Below are positions 36,850 through 45,252 of a DNA stretch of 64,000 nt, piece by piece. The translations under genes and the position numbers were made by a program. Origin of the DNA: Shewanella psychrotolerans (GTDB lineage: Bacteria > Pseudomonadota > Gammaproteobacteria > Enterobacterales > Shewanellaceae); contig NZ_CP080419.1 of NCBI RefSeq assembly GCF_019457595.1, positions 3,534,001 through 3,598,000 of the forward strand. The letters are read 5' to 3'. Within the stretch, counting starts at the first letter, position 1. Each line of letters starts with the position of its first letter. The notes under the pieces are model-generated. The model searched no databases, was not told where the DNA came from, and was given only the letters and a program-made list of their open reading frames with translations.

Positions 36850-38061
36850 ATGGACGTGAACCTACTGCGTGAGCAGTTTCCTGCACTTGCCCAGACATTA
36901 GGGGATTATCCTCTATGTTACCTTGATACTGCGGCCACCAGCCAAAAGCCAAAGCAAGTACTCGATGCCATGGCAAACTACTATCAATATGATAACGCCA
37001 ATGTCCATCGAGCGGCCCATCAGCTATCGACTCGAGCGACGATAAGTTATGAGGCTGTGCGCGACAGTGTACAAGCATTTATTCATGCTCAGCGGCGTGA
37101 AGAGATTATCTTCACCCACGGTACCACCCTGGGCATCAATATGATTGCCCACGGCCTGAGCCAACAGGTCAAAAAAGGCGATGTGATCTTAGTCGATACC
37201 GCAGCCCATCACGCTAATATCGTACCTTGGCAGATGCTAGCTAAGCGCACTGGAGCTCTCATAAAACCCATTCCGCTCGATGATCAGCTGAGAATCGATA
37301 ACAAGGCTTATCTTCAGTTACTTAAAGAGCAGCCCGTAATTGTGGCTCTTTGCCACGTATCCAATGTGCTAGGCACGGTAAACCCAGTCAAACAGATGGT
37401 GGCGCAAGCAAAAGCTGTCGGTGCGATAACGGTTATCGATGGCGCTCAAGCGATTGCCCATATGGATGTAGACGTGCAGCAGATTAATTGTGACTTCTAT
37501 CTATTCTCTGGCCATAAGATGTATGGTCCTACTGGAGTTGGTATTCTTTTTGGCCGTTATCAGCAGCTCGATAAACTGGATCCCTTGCTCACTGGCGGAG
37601 AGATGATCACCAGCGTCAGTTTCGATAACACTGTGTTTAATATTCTACCTAATCGCCTTGAAGCTGGGACGCCGCCCATAAGCGAAGTGATAGGTCTCGG
37701 TGAAGCCATTAATTTTATCAAGGCCTTACCAAAAACAGAAACCCAAGCACGAGAAGCTGAGCTACTTAGTTATCTACAAGTGTCACTGCGTAGTCTCGGC
37801 GATATTACGCTCTACGGTGCCCATGATGACAACCTTGGCGCAGTCGCCTTTAATCTGGCCGACGAACACCACCAAGATGTAGGAATACTGCTCGATCAAC
37901 AAGGCGTTGCAGTGCGCTGTGGCCATCACTGCGCCATGCCACTGATGCAATCTCTCAATATTAAGGGGTGTTGCCGCGCATCAATTGGGGTTTACACGAG
38001 TGTCGAAGATATCGATCGCTTTATCGATGCGCTAAAATCGGTCAAAGAACTGCTACTCTAA
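36850..38061 (+). CDS. csdA: Cysteine desulfurase
   Basis: 403 residues from ATG 36850. PLP lysine in LFSGHKMYGPTG, the catalytic cysteine in AVRCGHHCAMPLM, and the N-terminal PLCYLDTAATSQKPKQVLDAM are those of group II (SufS/CsdA) desulfurases, which take sulfur from cysteine to alanine and hand it to a SufE-type acceptor. The CsdE/SufE gene follows after about 70 bases. No other suf genes are here, so CsdA is the better name than SufS. Confidence 0.9.
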   Translation: MDVNLLREQFPALAQTLGDYPLCYLDTAATSQKPKQVLDAMANYYQYDNANVHRAAHQLSTRATISYEAVRDSVQAFIHAQRREEIIFTHGTTLGINMIAHGLSQQVKKGDVILVDTAAHHANIVPWQMLAKRTGALIKPIPLDDQLRIDNKAYLQLLKEQPVIVALCHVSNVLGTVNPVKQMVAQAKAVGAITVIDGAQAIAHMDVDVQQINCDFYLFSGHKMYGPTGVGILFGRYQQLDKLDPLLTGGEMITSVSFDNTVFNILPNRLEAGTPPISEVIGLGEAINFIKALPKTETQAREAELLSYLQVSLRSLGDITLYGAHDDNLGAVAFNLADEHHQDVGILLDQQGVAVRCGHHCAMPLMQSLNIKGCCRASIGVYTSVEDIDRFIDALKSVKELLL

Positions 38062-38130
38062 AGTAGAATAAGCAAGCACTTAAAAAAACCGTTAACGGCC
38101 CAAATGAGCCATCAGCGATCAAGGATATCC

Positions 38131-38577
38131 ATGAGTTCATCCAAAACTCCACAGCCAGTAAAGGCACAATATCTTGCGTTAACCTTCGACAGCGAAGCGA
38201 TATTGGCTCGTTTCGAGCACGCCGCCAACTGGCAAGAGCGTTATCGGGAGATAATGCTACTAGGAAAGACCTTACCTACACTGGATGACGCATTACGTGT
38301 TGAACAGGCGCAAGTACGAGGCTGTGAAAGCAGTGCTTGGCTTTATCACATTAATATCGAAGGCAAGAACTACTATTTGGCCGACAGCGATGCGCGGATT
38401 GTTAAAGGCCTTATCGCATTACTGTTGGCGATGACACATGGACAGAGTGCGCAAACCATCGCGGCATTAGATATTAATGCTTATTTCGATAAACTAGGGT
38501 TAACGGGTCAACTGAGTCCATCGAGAACCAATGGTTTATTTGCCTTAGCCGCAGCAATCAAATCCGCCGCCGAATAA
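38131..38577 (+). CDS. csdE: SufE/CsdE-family sulfur acceptor
   Basis: 148 residues from ATG 38131 (AAGGAT seven bases before it); an ATG at 38104 would add nine residues. The acceptor cysteine is in AQVRGCESSAWLY, and FEHAANWQERYREIMLLGKTLP with the C-terminal alanine-rich helix fits the SufE fold. Stimulates the desulfurase encoded just upstream and relays persulfide to partners. Confidence 0.92.
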   Translation: MSSSKTPQPVKAQYLALTFDSEAILARFEHAANWQERYREIMLLGKTLPTLDDALRVEQAQVRGCESSAWLYHINIEGKNYYLADSDARIVKGLIALLLAMTHGQSAQTIAALDINAYFDKLGLTGQLSPSRTNGLFALAAAIKSAAE

Positions 38578-38684
38578 ACACCGGTTTGACCCCACTATAA
38601 TCGCTCTCTTCCCGTATTGGTATTTAGTTAAGCATTAATCTTCAAAAAAATCAGTCTCTTACAAAAAATATAGGTATTACGCTT

Positions 38685-38706
38685 CGATTAGAGTGCACTC
38701 TAATCG
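38685..38706. promoter_or_regulatory. Perfect 22-bp palindrome (operator-like)
   Basis: Eleven bases (CGATTAGAGTG) are followed at once by their exact reverse complement, centred on GTGCAC, without a loop. Perfect palindromes of this size without a loop are typical of dimeric repressor operators such as TetR-type sites. It lies before a short ORF (38741) in a convergent gap. Confidence 0.55.
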
Positions 38707-38740
38707 CCTAATGTTGCGGTACGTACTTGAAAGAGAAAAG

Positions 38741-38839
38741 ATGACGCGAACCTTTGAGACAACAATACCCGAACACGACTTTCGTAATCACTCTTACTCG
38801 CTGTATAGGACTGTTATTTGGAGTCGAATTAAGGATTGA
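38741..38839 (+). pseudogene. Short ORF (32 codons) after the palindrome, likely truncated gene
   Basis: Starts MTRTFETTIPEHDFRNH, with the purine-rich AAGAGAAAAG just before the ATG, and stops after 32 codons. No fitting continuation was found in the other frames before the end of the next gene. It looks like the start of a lost gene kept next to its operator, but a genuine small protein is possible. Confidence 0.3.
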
Positions 38840-39011
38840 TATTTGGTATTGCTCATTTAGAGGCGCGCATTTTATTTCTCACGGTCGATGAGGCTCACCA
38901 TTTCTTGGATTAGCTGCTCGTTTATATTATGTGATGTTTATTCACAGCCAAAAACAGAGCGCGTTGATCATCGAAAGCAAGGATATATCGGCATAGGAAA
39001 GTTAACCAAGA

Positions 39012-40376
39012 CTATATCACTGATGCCTGTCGCGCCGTCTGTTCAAACTGCTCATCAAGCCCAATTTGGTATTGATTGTCCCCTCGAGCTTTTGCGGCAT
39101 ACATCGCCTGATCAGCCACATGTAACAAGCCATCCATATTCGCCGCATGTTCAGGGAAAACAGCAATACCTAGACTCGCGTTAATCCCCGTAGGCATAAT
39201 ATTTAGCGGCTGAGACAAATGATGCGATAGTCGAGTACAGATCTCATTTGCTTGTTGATCTAGGTTATTTTCACTAAACAAACCCTCAACGACCATGACA
39301 AACTCATCCCCGCCAATACGAGCAACGAGATCGCTAGGCTGCTTAAGTGCGTTTAACCGTTTGGCGCAAGCAACCAAAACCTGATCGCCCGCTTTATGCC
39401 CTAACGTATCATTAATCTCTTTGAAACCATTAAGATCGATAAACACCAATGCGACTCTGGTATTTTGTGCCCTTGCTCGCTGGATTGATTTTAATAGGTG
39501 TTGCTCCAACATCAATCGATTAGGTAGCCCAGTTAATGCATCATGATGCGCTAAACGATGAAGATGATGTTGCTGCAGTTTTTCTTGAGTAATATCACGT
39601 ACTACGCCCATCATTTTGACGACTTCGCCTTTTTCGTCTTTAACTAGGTTGCCCGTCTCCCTTACCCAGTGGATGCTATTATCAGGCCATACAACTCGAT
39701 ATTCTTCATCGTGATTTTCCCCCGTTTCGATACACCTCAACTCACCGGCTCGTACCTTCTGCCTATCCTCTGGATGCACACGTGAATAAAAGAACTGATA
39801 ACTAGGGGTTATTTCACCGACTTTAAATCCAAAGATACCGTATATCGCTTCAGACCAATAAAGGATATCGGTACCCACATTCCAATCCCAAGTCCCTATT
39901 TGGGCAAAATATTGGCTGCGTTTGAAACGCTCCACATCACCCGCAATCTCGTCGGATAGATCCAATTTACGCACCAAAAACAGTAACTCAGCGCCGTTAT
40001 CGGTTAAGCGAGTAAAACTTAAATCCATCTGACTGCTATTTAAACTTTTGCCATATTGGCGATCGGGACAAGTTATCGACGAAAGCTCGCTAATATTATC
40101 AAGCCACTCACCGATGAAGCGATGAGATAAATCATTAGAATCTCTGTCTAAAAGTTGTTGGGCGGTGAGATTATGTTGCAACAGATACCCATCGTGACTG
40201 ACTAACAACAAGCCGTCGTCAATATGTTGATTAAGGTTATCAAACGCTCCTTTAACCTGCTCACTCTTATGGGATGAACGGCGATGAGCGATTATCTTAA
40301 ACACTAAGGCGATAACACTCACTAAAGTGAGCGCCGAAATAGCAAAGACAATCGCTATTTCTGCAGCGCTATTCAT
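39012..40376 (-). CDS. Membrane-bound diguanylate cyclase (PAS-GGDEF)
   Basis: 454 residues. One N-terminal helix (about 7-27), a PAS-like region, then a PAS/PAC repeat (SQYFAQIGTWDWNVGTDILYW through DNSIHWVRETGNLVKDEKGE, about 155-280) and a full GGDEF domain (about 285-445). The active-site motif ARIGGDEFVMVVE is intact, and DALTGLPNRLMLEQHL starts the domain, so it should make cyclic-di-GMP. The inhibitory I-site RxxD is not kept (QPSD at that position), so no classic product inhibition is expected. No EAL domain. Convergent to csdE. Confidence 0.9.
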   Translation of the reverse strand: MNSAAEIAIVFAISALTLVSVIALVFKIIAHRRSSHKSEQVKGAFDNLNQHIDDGLLLVSHDGYLLQHNLTAQQLLDRDSNDLSHRFIGEWLDNISELSSITCPDRQYGKSLNSSQMDLSFTRLTDNGAELLFLVRKLDLSDEIAGDVERFKRSQYFAQIGTWDWNVGTDILYWSEAIYGIFGFKVGEITPSYQFFYSRVHPEDRQKVRAGELRCIETGENHDEEYRVVWPDNSIHWVRETGNLVKDEKGEVVKMMGVVRDITQEKLQQHHLHRLAHHDALTGLPNRLMLEQHLLKSIQRARAQNTRVALVFIDLNGFKEINDTLGHKAGDQVLVACAKRLNALKQPSDLVARIGGDEFVMVVEGLFSENNLDQQANEICTRLSHHLSQPLNIMPTGINASLGIAVFPEHAANMDGLLHVADQAMYAAKARGDNQYQIGLDEQFEQTARQASVI

Positions 40377-40566
40377 GCAATATCTCTATTAAGAAACCAC
40401 AAAAAAAGTAATTTATAATCGCTGAAGACAAACCGCGCTTCCATGTTAACGAAACTCCTCTTTCTATCTTTAATTAAATAAAGCCATCATAAAGTTGCAA
40501 ACACGGCTAGATGCTTAAATTTTATAACTATACGCGGTAACAATTGCAATACAAATTAAAGGTGAC

Positions 40567-40908
40567 TTAATCGTCACGGGTCAAGACTTCGAGTAATTCG
40601 ACATTAAAATTCAAATCTGAATTAGGTTTAATCAGCTCACCAACTTGACGTTCGCCATAGGCAAGGTGAGCAGGTACCTTAAGCTTGCGCTTACCACCAA
40701 CTCGCATCCCCATCATGCCTTGATCCCATCCCTTGATAACACGCCCCGTACCAATAACACACTGGAACGCTCTTCCTTTATCATATGAAGAATCAAACTT
40801 AGTGCCATCGGATAGAAAACCTTCATATTGCACTGTAATTAACGCGCCTTTTACCACTGCTTTTCCTTCACCAACTTCGACATCGATAATCTCTAATTCA
40901 CTATTCAT
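40567..40908 (-). CDS. FKBP-type peptidyl-prolyl isomerase
   Basis: 113 residues from ATG 40908, preceded by AGGAG. A longer reading from 40992 would put a hydrophobic stretch in front; I reject it because the ribosome binding site and the normal length of the small FKBPs fit the shorter form. VTVQYEGFLSDGTKFDSSYD-like and VIKGWDQGMMGMRVGGKRKL and PAHLAYGERQVG stretches are typical of the domain. Cytoplasmic; speeds prolyl cis-trans isomerisation. Confidence 0.92.
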   Translation of the reverse strand: MNSELEIIDVEVGEGKAVVKGALITVQYEGFLSDGTKFDSSYDKGRAFQCVIGTGRVIKGWDQGMMGMRVGGKRKLKVPAHLAYGERQVGELIKPNSDLNFNVELLEVLTRDD

Positions 40909-41019
40909 TTGAACTCCTAACTCAACGATAATACTAATCAGTATAAGAAAGCCCCCGATAAAGGAGGCTAATAATAAGACTGCGGCCAACAATGGCAGCG
41001 CTAAGGCAATCGGGTGAGC

Positions 41020-41481
41020 TTAAGCATTATTAACGGCAATAGGTATCGACCGATGAATCTGACGACCTACATATGCCCCTAGCACCATAGCAAACACAAA
41101 TAGAAAAATATCAGGTTCGAAATAGGCCAAGTTAACAATCCCAGGGCCAGGACAGATCCCAACCATCCCCCAACCAAGACCAAATAATACCGAACCAATC
41201 AGTAAAGGCGCATCAATAGCTCGCTTGGCTGGCAGATGATATTGCTTATCCAATAGCGGACCCTGGTTATCTAATACCCTTGGCTTCACAACCAGTAAAT
41301 AGGTGGGTAAATAAACCGCTAACGCCCCAGACATCACAAACATCAATGAGGGATCCCACTCTCCCGTTAACAACAAGCTTAAATTTAAAAAATGAATCAC
41401 TTTATCTGGGTCAGCAAGTCCCGATAACATCAAGCCCGTACCAAACAGGATTCCACACAACAGCGCCATCAATTTATTCAT
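41020..41481 (-). CDS. YeeE/YedE-family half transporter, second half
   Basis: 153 residues from ATG 41481, which has AGGAGGG before it. Four helices; the glycine-cysteine signatures GILFGTGLMLSGLADPDKV and LFGLGWGMVGICPGPGIVNL are those of sulfur-transport-domain proteins. With the gene that starts about 450 bases earlier it makes a split transporter; each half has one conserved motif pair. The sulfur species moved (thiosulfate in characterised YeeE) is inferred. Downstream of the polysulfide reductase in the same operon. Confidence 0.85.
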   Translation of the reverse strand: MNKLMALLCGILFGTGLMLSGLADPDKVIHFLNLSLLLTGEWDPSLMFVMSGALAVYLPTYLLVVKPRVLDNQGPLLDKQYHLPAKRAIDAPLLIGSVLFGLGWGMVGICPGPGIVNLAYFEPDIFLFVFAMVLGAYVGRQIHRSIPIAVNNA

Positions 41482-41491
41482 AATGGCCCTC

Positions 41492-41932
41492 CTAGTGAAA
41501 CACGATGGCGGCAAGTACGCCGACAAACATAAACACTAACGTAGCGACAATCGATCGAGGCGATAACCGACCGATACCGCAAATACCATGACCACTAGTA
41601 CAACCACTGCCTAAACTACATCCCAACCCAACTAATACGCCAGATATCAACAGTAACGGAGTCGGTATTTCTAGGGTACTCATATCCATAGGCTTGACGC
41701 CAAACAGGGCTTCAAGTGGTCCTCCCATCAGCAATCCACTGAGTAGTAATCCAGCTAAAAAATACCATTGCCAAGCAAGACCTTTTGAGTCACTTTCTCC
41801 GCTAGACCAAAGTGCGCCAGACAAAATGCCACTGATCCCAGCTATTCTGCCATTAAGTAACAATAATAATATGGCGCCTAAACCGACAAGCAGGCCACCG
41901 AATAGCGCGGGGGCGAAGGATGAAAACATCAA
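41492..41932 (-). CDS. YeeE/YedE-family half transporter, first half
   Basis: 146 residues, four helices. GLLVGLGAILLLLLNGRIAGISGI and the cysteine motif LVGLGCSLGSGCTSGHGICGIGRL are typical; in the solved thiosulfate transporter such cysteines line the pathway. Ten bases separate it from the second half. Part of the operon with the CoA-disulfide/polysulfide reductase. Confidence 0.87.
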   Translation of the reverse strand: MMFSSFAPALFGGLLVGLGAILLLLLNGRIAGISGILSGALWSSGESDSKGLAWQWYFLAGLLLSGLLMGGPLEALFGVKPMDMSTLEIPTPLLLISGVLVGLGCSLGSGCTSGHGICGIGRLSPRSIVATLVFMFVGVLAAIVFH

Positions 41933-42005
41933 ATACCTCTTTCATCTAACACTGAATAGAATTTAAAGGAGTCTTATGTGGCAAAGACGCCTTTGATACA
42001 AAGGA

Positions 42006-43709
42006 CTAAGCCTTGGCAAACTTATAGGTACGGTAACCACCGATCAGGTTACGGGCCTTGTAGCCACGATTGACCAGCTGACGATAGGCCACGTTACCGC
42101 GTAGGCCTACTTGGCAATAGATAACGATCTCTTTATCTTTAGGTAGCTCATCCATGCGATCGCGCAACTCATCGACAGGAATATTCAGCGCACCATCGAT
42201 AAATCCGCCATTTTGCAATTCACTAGGATTACGCACATCCAGTAACAATTGCTCATCGCTTCGGTTATCGATCTCATCAAAATGAATCGGCATCGCATCG
42301 CCTTTCATTATGTTGCAAGCAACGAAGGCAGCCTGATTGATCACATCTTTTGCGCTGCCAAATGGCGGCGCATAGCTCAGCTCTAGATGCTGTAACTGCT
42401 CTATGGTCATCCCCGCTCGCTGGGCAACCGCCATGACGTCGATGCGCTTATCGATACCATCCTTACCTACCGCCTGCGCGCCAAGGATCTTGCCTGAGCT
42501 TGGGTCAAACAACAGCTTGAACGACACAACTTCAGCACCTGGATAGTAGCTGGCATGGCTCGCGGTGTGGACGTAGGCTTTTTGGTACTCTATGCCTTCT
42601 TTCTTAAGCTGTTTTTCATTTTTACCCGTAGAAGCCACCGCTAAATCGAAGATTTTACAGATCGCAGTACCTTGAGTTCCTTGATAGCTTTCCTGACGGC
42701 CAAACATGTTATTGGCAGCCATCCGCCCTTGACGATTGGCAGGTCCGGCAAGTGGTACTAGAGTTTGTGAACCCGTGACGAAATCTTGCTCTTCTACTGC
42801 ATCACCCACTGCGAAGATAGCGGGATCGCTGGTTTGCATCATCTCATTGGTGTATATGCCACCTAATTGACCAATCTCTAGCCCTGCATCACGGGCCAGC
42901 TGTGTCTCTGGTCGCACGCCTATCGCCATGATTAACAAGTCGGTATCTAGGCTGTCACCATTACTCAAAGAAAGATTTAAGTGACCTTTAATATGTTGAT
43001 GGGCGGTATCTTCACCCGCTGCATCGCTAGCCATATGCACCTGCGGCACATACTCAACAGCAGATAAGGCGGTCTCCAAACGCAGATCGATACCCTTTTG
43101 CCTAATTTCAACATGGGCAAATCCCGCCATTTCTCGGTCAATCGGCGTCATCACTTGCTCGCCCAATTCCAGCAAGGTCGTTTTAATGCCTAAGTGATGC
43201 AGTGACTCCATCATCTCAAGACCAATAAAACCCCCACCAACCACGGTGGCATGTTCAACATTGTTCATCTGGATCGTCTGCAGAATGCGATCCATATCAG
43301 GAATATTACGCAGTGAATGGGTAAGCGGATTATCGATACCGGGAATAGGCGGCACTATTGGCGAAGCGCCAGGACTCAACAGTAGAAAATCATAAGACTC
43401 ACAATATTCGCAGCCATCGAGCTGATTTTTAACCGTGACGCTTTTATCCTGACGATTGATGGCGACAACTTCATTCATCACTCGCACATCGACATTAAAT
43501 CGCGCTTTAAAGCTCTCAGGAGTCTGCAATACTAACGCGCTTCGCTGGCTGATCTCACCGCTGATATGATAAGGCAGGCCACAATTGGCAAAAGAGACAT
43601 ACTCACCACGCTCAAACATGATAATTTGTGCATCTTCGCTGAGTCTACGTGCTCGAGCCGCTGCAGAGGCGCCCCCTGCGACGCCACCGATAATCAAAAT
43701 TTTTTTCAT
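42006..43709 (-). CDS. NAD(P)H-dependent CoA-persulfide/polysulfide reductase with rhodanese domain
   Basis: 567 residues from ATG 43709 (MKKILIIGGVAGGASAAARAR). N-terminal FAD and NAD(P)H domains of the CoA-disulfide reductase type, with the single active cysteine in FANCGLPYHISG (residue 43), a dimerisation domain, and a C-terminal rhodanese domain (about 470-567) with its catalytic cysteine in IYCQVGLRG. This is the layout of Npsr, crystallised from Shewanella loihica, which reduces CoA persulfide and polysulfide. The two YeeE-type halves downstream fit a sulfur respiration or import module. A start 30 bases upstream lacks a fitting fold and is rejected. Confidence 0.93.
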   Translation of the reverse strand: MKKILIIGGVAGGASAAARARRLSEDAQIIMFERGEYVSFANCGLPYHISGEISQRSALVLQTPESFKARFNVDVRVMNEVVAINRQDKSVTVKNQLDGCEYCESYDFLLLSPGASPIVPPIPGIDNPLTHSLRNIPDMDRILQTIQMNNVEHATVVGGGFIGLEMMESLHHLGIKTTLLELGEQVMTPIDREMAGFAHVEIRQKGIDLRLETALSAVEYVPQVHMASDAAGEDTAHQHIKGHLNLSLSNGDSLDTDLLIMAIGVRPETQLARDAGLEIGQLGGIYTNEMMQTSDPAIFAVGDAVEEQDFVTGSQTLVPLAGPANRQGRMAANNMFGRQESYQGTQGTAICKIFDLAVASTGKNEKQLKKEGIEYQKAYVHTASHASYYPGAEVVSFKLLFDPSSGKILGAQAVGKDGIDKRIDVMAVAQRAGMTIEQLQHLELSYAPPFGSAKDVINQAAFVACNIMKGDAMPIHFDEIDNRSDEQLLLDVRNPSELQNGGFIDGALNIPVDELRDRMDELPKDKEIVIYCQVGLRGNVAYRQLVNRGYKARNLIGGYRTYKFAKA

Positions 43710-43972
43710 CTTAATGCCTCTAATTTCAACCCAAACCAAATCATGGCCGAAAGTGTATTACATTCGCCATTACATGCAAATTTGTTTTATTAGAAAAATC
43801 TAAGTGAAAATTTAAAACAGTGATCTCGGTTCAAGTTAAGGACATTTTCCAAATTGATATTTTTTAAATACTGATCTGTCTCGAAGCAACATTGTCTGAC
43901 AAGTTTCCCCTTTACAGCGCTCGTCCAGCCACATAAGATCCAGCCACTCTACGCAAAAAGAAAGATACCTCA

Positions 43973-45001
43973 ATGACCACAATAACCATTACTCGCCCAG
44001 ACGACTGGCATGTTCACCTACGCGATGGCGATGTGCTTGCCGATACCGTCAGAGACACAGGCCGCTATATGGGCCGCGCGATCATCATGCCAAATCTCGT
44101 ACCACCCGCCACCAACCTTGATAGCGCCATGGCCTACTATGAGCGCATCAAAGCCGTAACCACGACCAACTTTGAGCCTTTGATGGTGCTCTACCTGACC
44201 GATAATACGACAGCTGAGGATATTCGCACCGCTAAGGCTTCAGGCAAAGTAGTCGCCGCTAAGTTGTATCCGGCCGGGGCCACCACCAACTCAGATTCGG
44301 GCGTGACCGATGTCAAAAACATCTACCCAGTGCTTGAGGCGATGCAAGAGGTAGGCATGCTATTTTTGGTTCACGGTGAAGTCACTGACTCCTCTATCGA
44401 TATCTTCGACAGAGAAGCGATCTTCATCGAGAACACCTTAAAGCAAGTGGTTGAAGACTTTCCTAAGCTTAAAATCGTGCTTGAACATATCACCACTAAA
44501 GATGCGGTCGACTTTGTGATGAGCGCGCCAGACAATGTGGCAGCAACCATCACTGCCCATCACCTGCTGTATAACCGTAACCATATGTTAGCCGGTGGTA
44601 TTCGTCCTCATTTTTACTGCTTGCCTATCTTAAAGCGCAACACCCACCAGCAAGCACTGCTCGCGGCAGCGGCCAGTGGCAATAAGAAGTTCTTCTTAGG
44701 CACTGACTCGGCCCCTCATGCTAAAGATCGTAAAGAGGCGGCTTGTGGCTGCGCGGGGTCTTATACCGCTCACGCAGCGATCGAACTCTATGCTGAAGCC
44801 TTTGAATCGGTCAATGCGTTAGATAAACTAGAAGCCTTTGCCAGCTTCAACGGCCCAGACTTTTATGGCCTAGCGCGCAACAGCGACACCATCACCTTAG
44901 TGAAACGCAGCTGGGATGTGCCAGCAACCTATCCGTTGGGTGATACTGGCGTCGTGCCTATCCGCGCTGGCGAAACCATCGAGTGGCAAGTTGAGAAGTG
45001 A
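43973..45001 (+). CDS. pyrC: Dihydroorotase
   Basis: 342 residues. Cyclises carbamoyl-aspartate to dihydroorotate in pyrimidine synthesis. [13 protein letters not shown] holds the first metal histidines; [13 protein letters not shown] has the carbamylated lysine, and the histidines of LVHGEVTD and [10 protein letters not shown] and the aspartate in [11 protein letters not shown] complete the binuclear zinc site. Type II (short) enzyme. Divergent from the sulfur operon; terminator follows. Confidence 0.97.
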   Translation: MTTITITRPDDWHVHLRDGDVLADTVRDTGRYMGRAIIMPNLVPPATNLDSAMAYYERIKAVTTTNFEPLMVLYLTDNTTAEDIRTAKASGKVVAAKLYPAGATTNSDSGVTDVKNIYPVLEAMQEVGMLFLVHGEVTDSSIDIFDREAIFIENTLKQVVEDFPKLKIVLEHITTKDAVDFVMSAPDNVAATITAHHLLYNRNHMLAGGIRPHFYCLPILKRNTHQQALLAAAASGNKKFFLGTDSAPHAKDRKEAACGCAGSYTAHAAIELYAEAFESVNALDKLEAFASFNGPDFYGLARNSDTITLVKRSWDVPATYPLGDTGVVPIRAGETIEWQVEK

Positions 45002-45065
45002 CAAGTTGATAAATAAGTTGATAAATAGTCAGCTTAACTAGGGTTAATCAGTAGCAATCCATAAT

Positions 45066-45091
45066 AAAACACCGCAAATTGGCGGTGTTTT
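45066..45091 (+). terminator. Rho-independent terminator after pyrC
   Basis: 10-bp stem AAAACACCGC / GCGGTGTTTT with a 6-nt loop, 64 bases past the stop codon. Confidence 0.85.
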
Positions 45092-45143
45092 ATCTAAGGG
45101 TGAGACTTTTTCTATCGCGAGAGTAGCTCATGTCGTACCAACA

Positions 45144-45202
45144 ACCCTCAACATATGTAACCCTCAACATATGACTCTCAATATATGACCCTTAATAAAT
45201 GA
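45144..45202. repeat. Degenerate tandem repeat, four units of 14-16 bp
   Basis: Units: ACCCTCAACATATGTA, ACCCTCAACATATGA, CTCTCAATATATGA, CCCTTAATAAATGA. The first two are nearly identical, the others have drifted. The array lies in the convergent gap between pyrC and the histidine kinase gene. Confidence 0.75.
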
Positions 45203-45252
45203 TCATCTATCGATACCTTTCTCTTAATGCCTCTTATGGCTAGGGCGCATCA

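Larger units (their letters stand above)
38578..39011. other. 434-bp convergent gap with palindrome and short ORF
   Basis: The gap between the convergent csdE and diguanylate cyclase genes has no terminator-like hairpin next to csdE. It contains a perfect 22-bp palindrome (38685-38706) and, 34 bases later, a short ORF with a possible ribosome binding site. No full gene is seen. Confidence 0.5.

Noticed and set aside
38888-39184. A 98-codon plus-strand frame at the end of the diguanylate cyclase gene
   Set aside because: Two thirds overlap the cyclase gene on the other strand, and the composition is not protein-like.
40909-40992. N-terminal extension of the FKBP gene with a membrane helix
   Set aside because: The AGGAG before ATG 40908 and the normal length of small FKBPs favour the short form; the helix would come from intergenic DNA.
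45144-45202. Tandem repeats considered as a CRISPR array
   Set aside because: Units are contiguous without unique spacers and only 14-16 bp long; no cas gene nearby.
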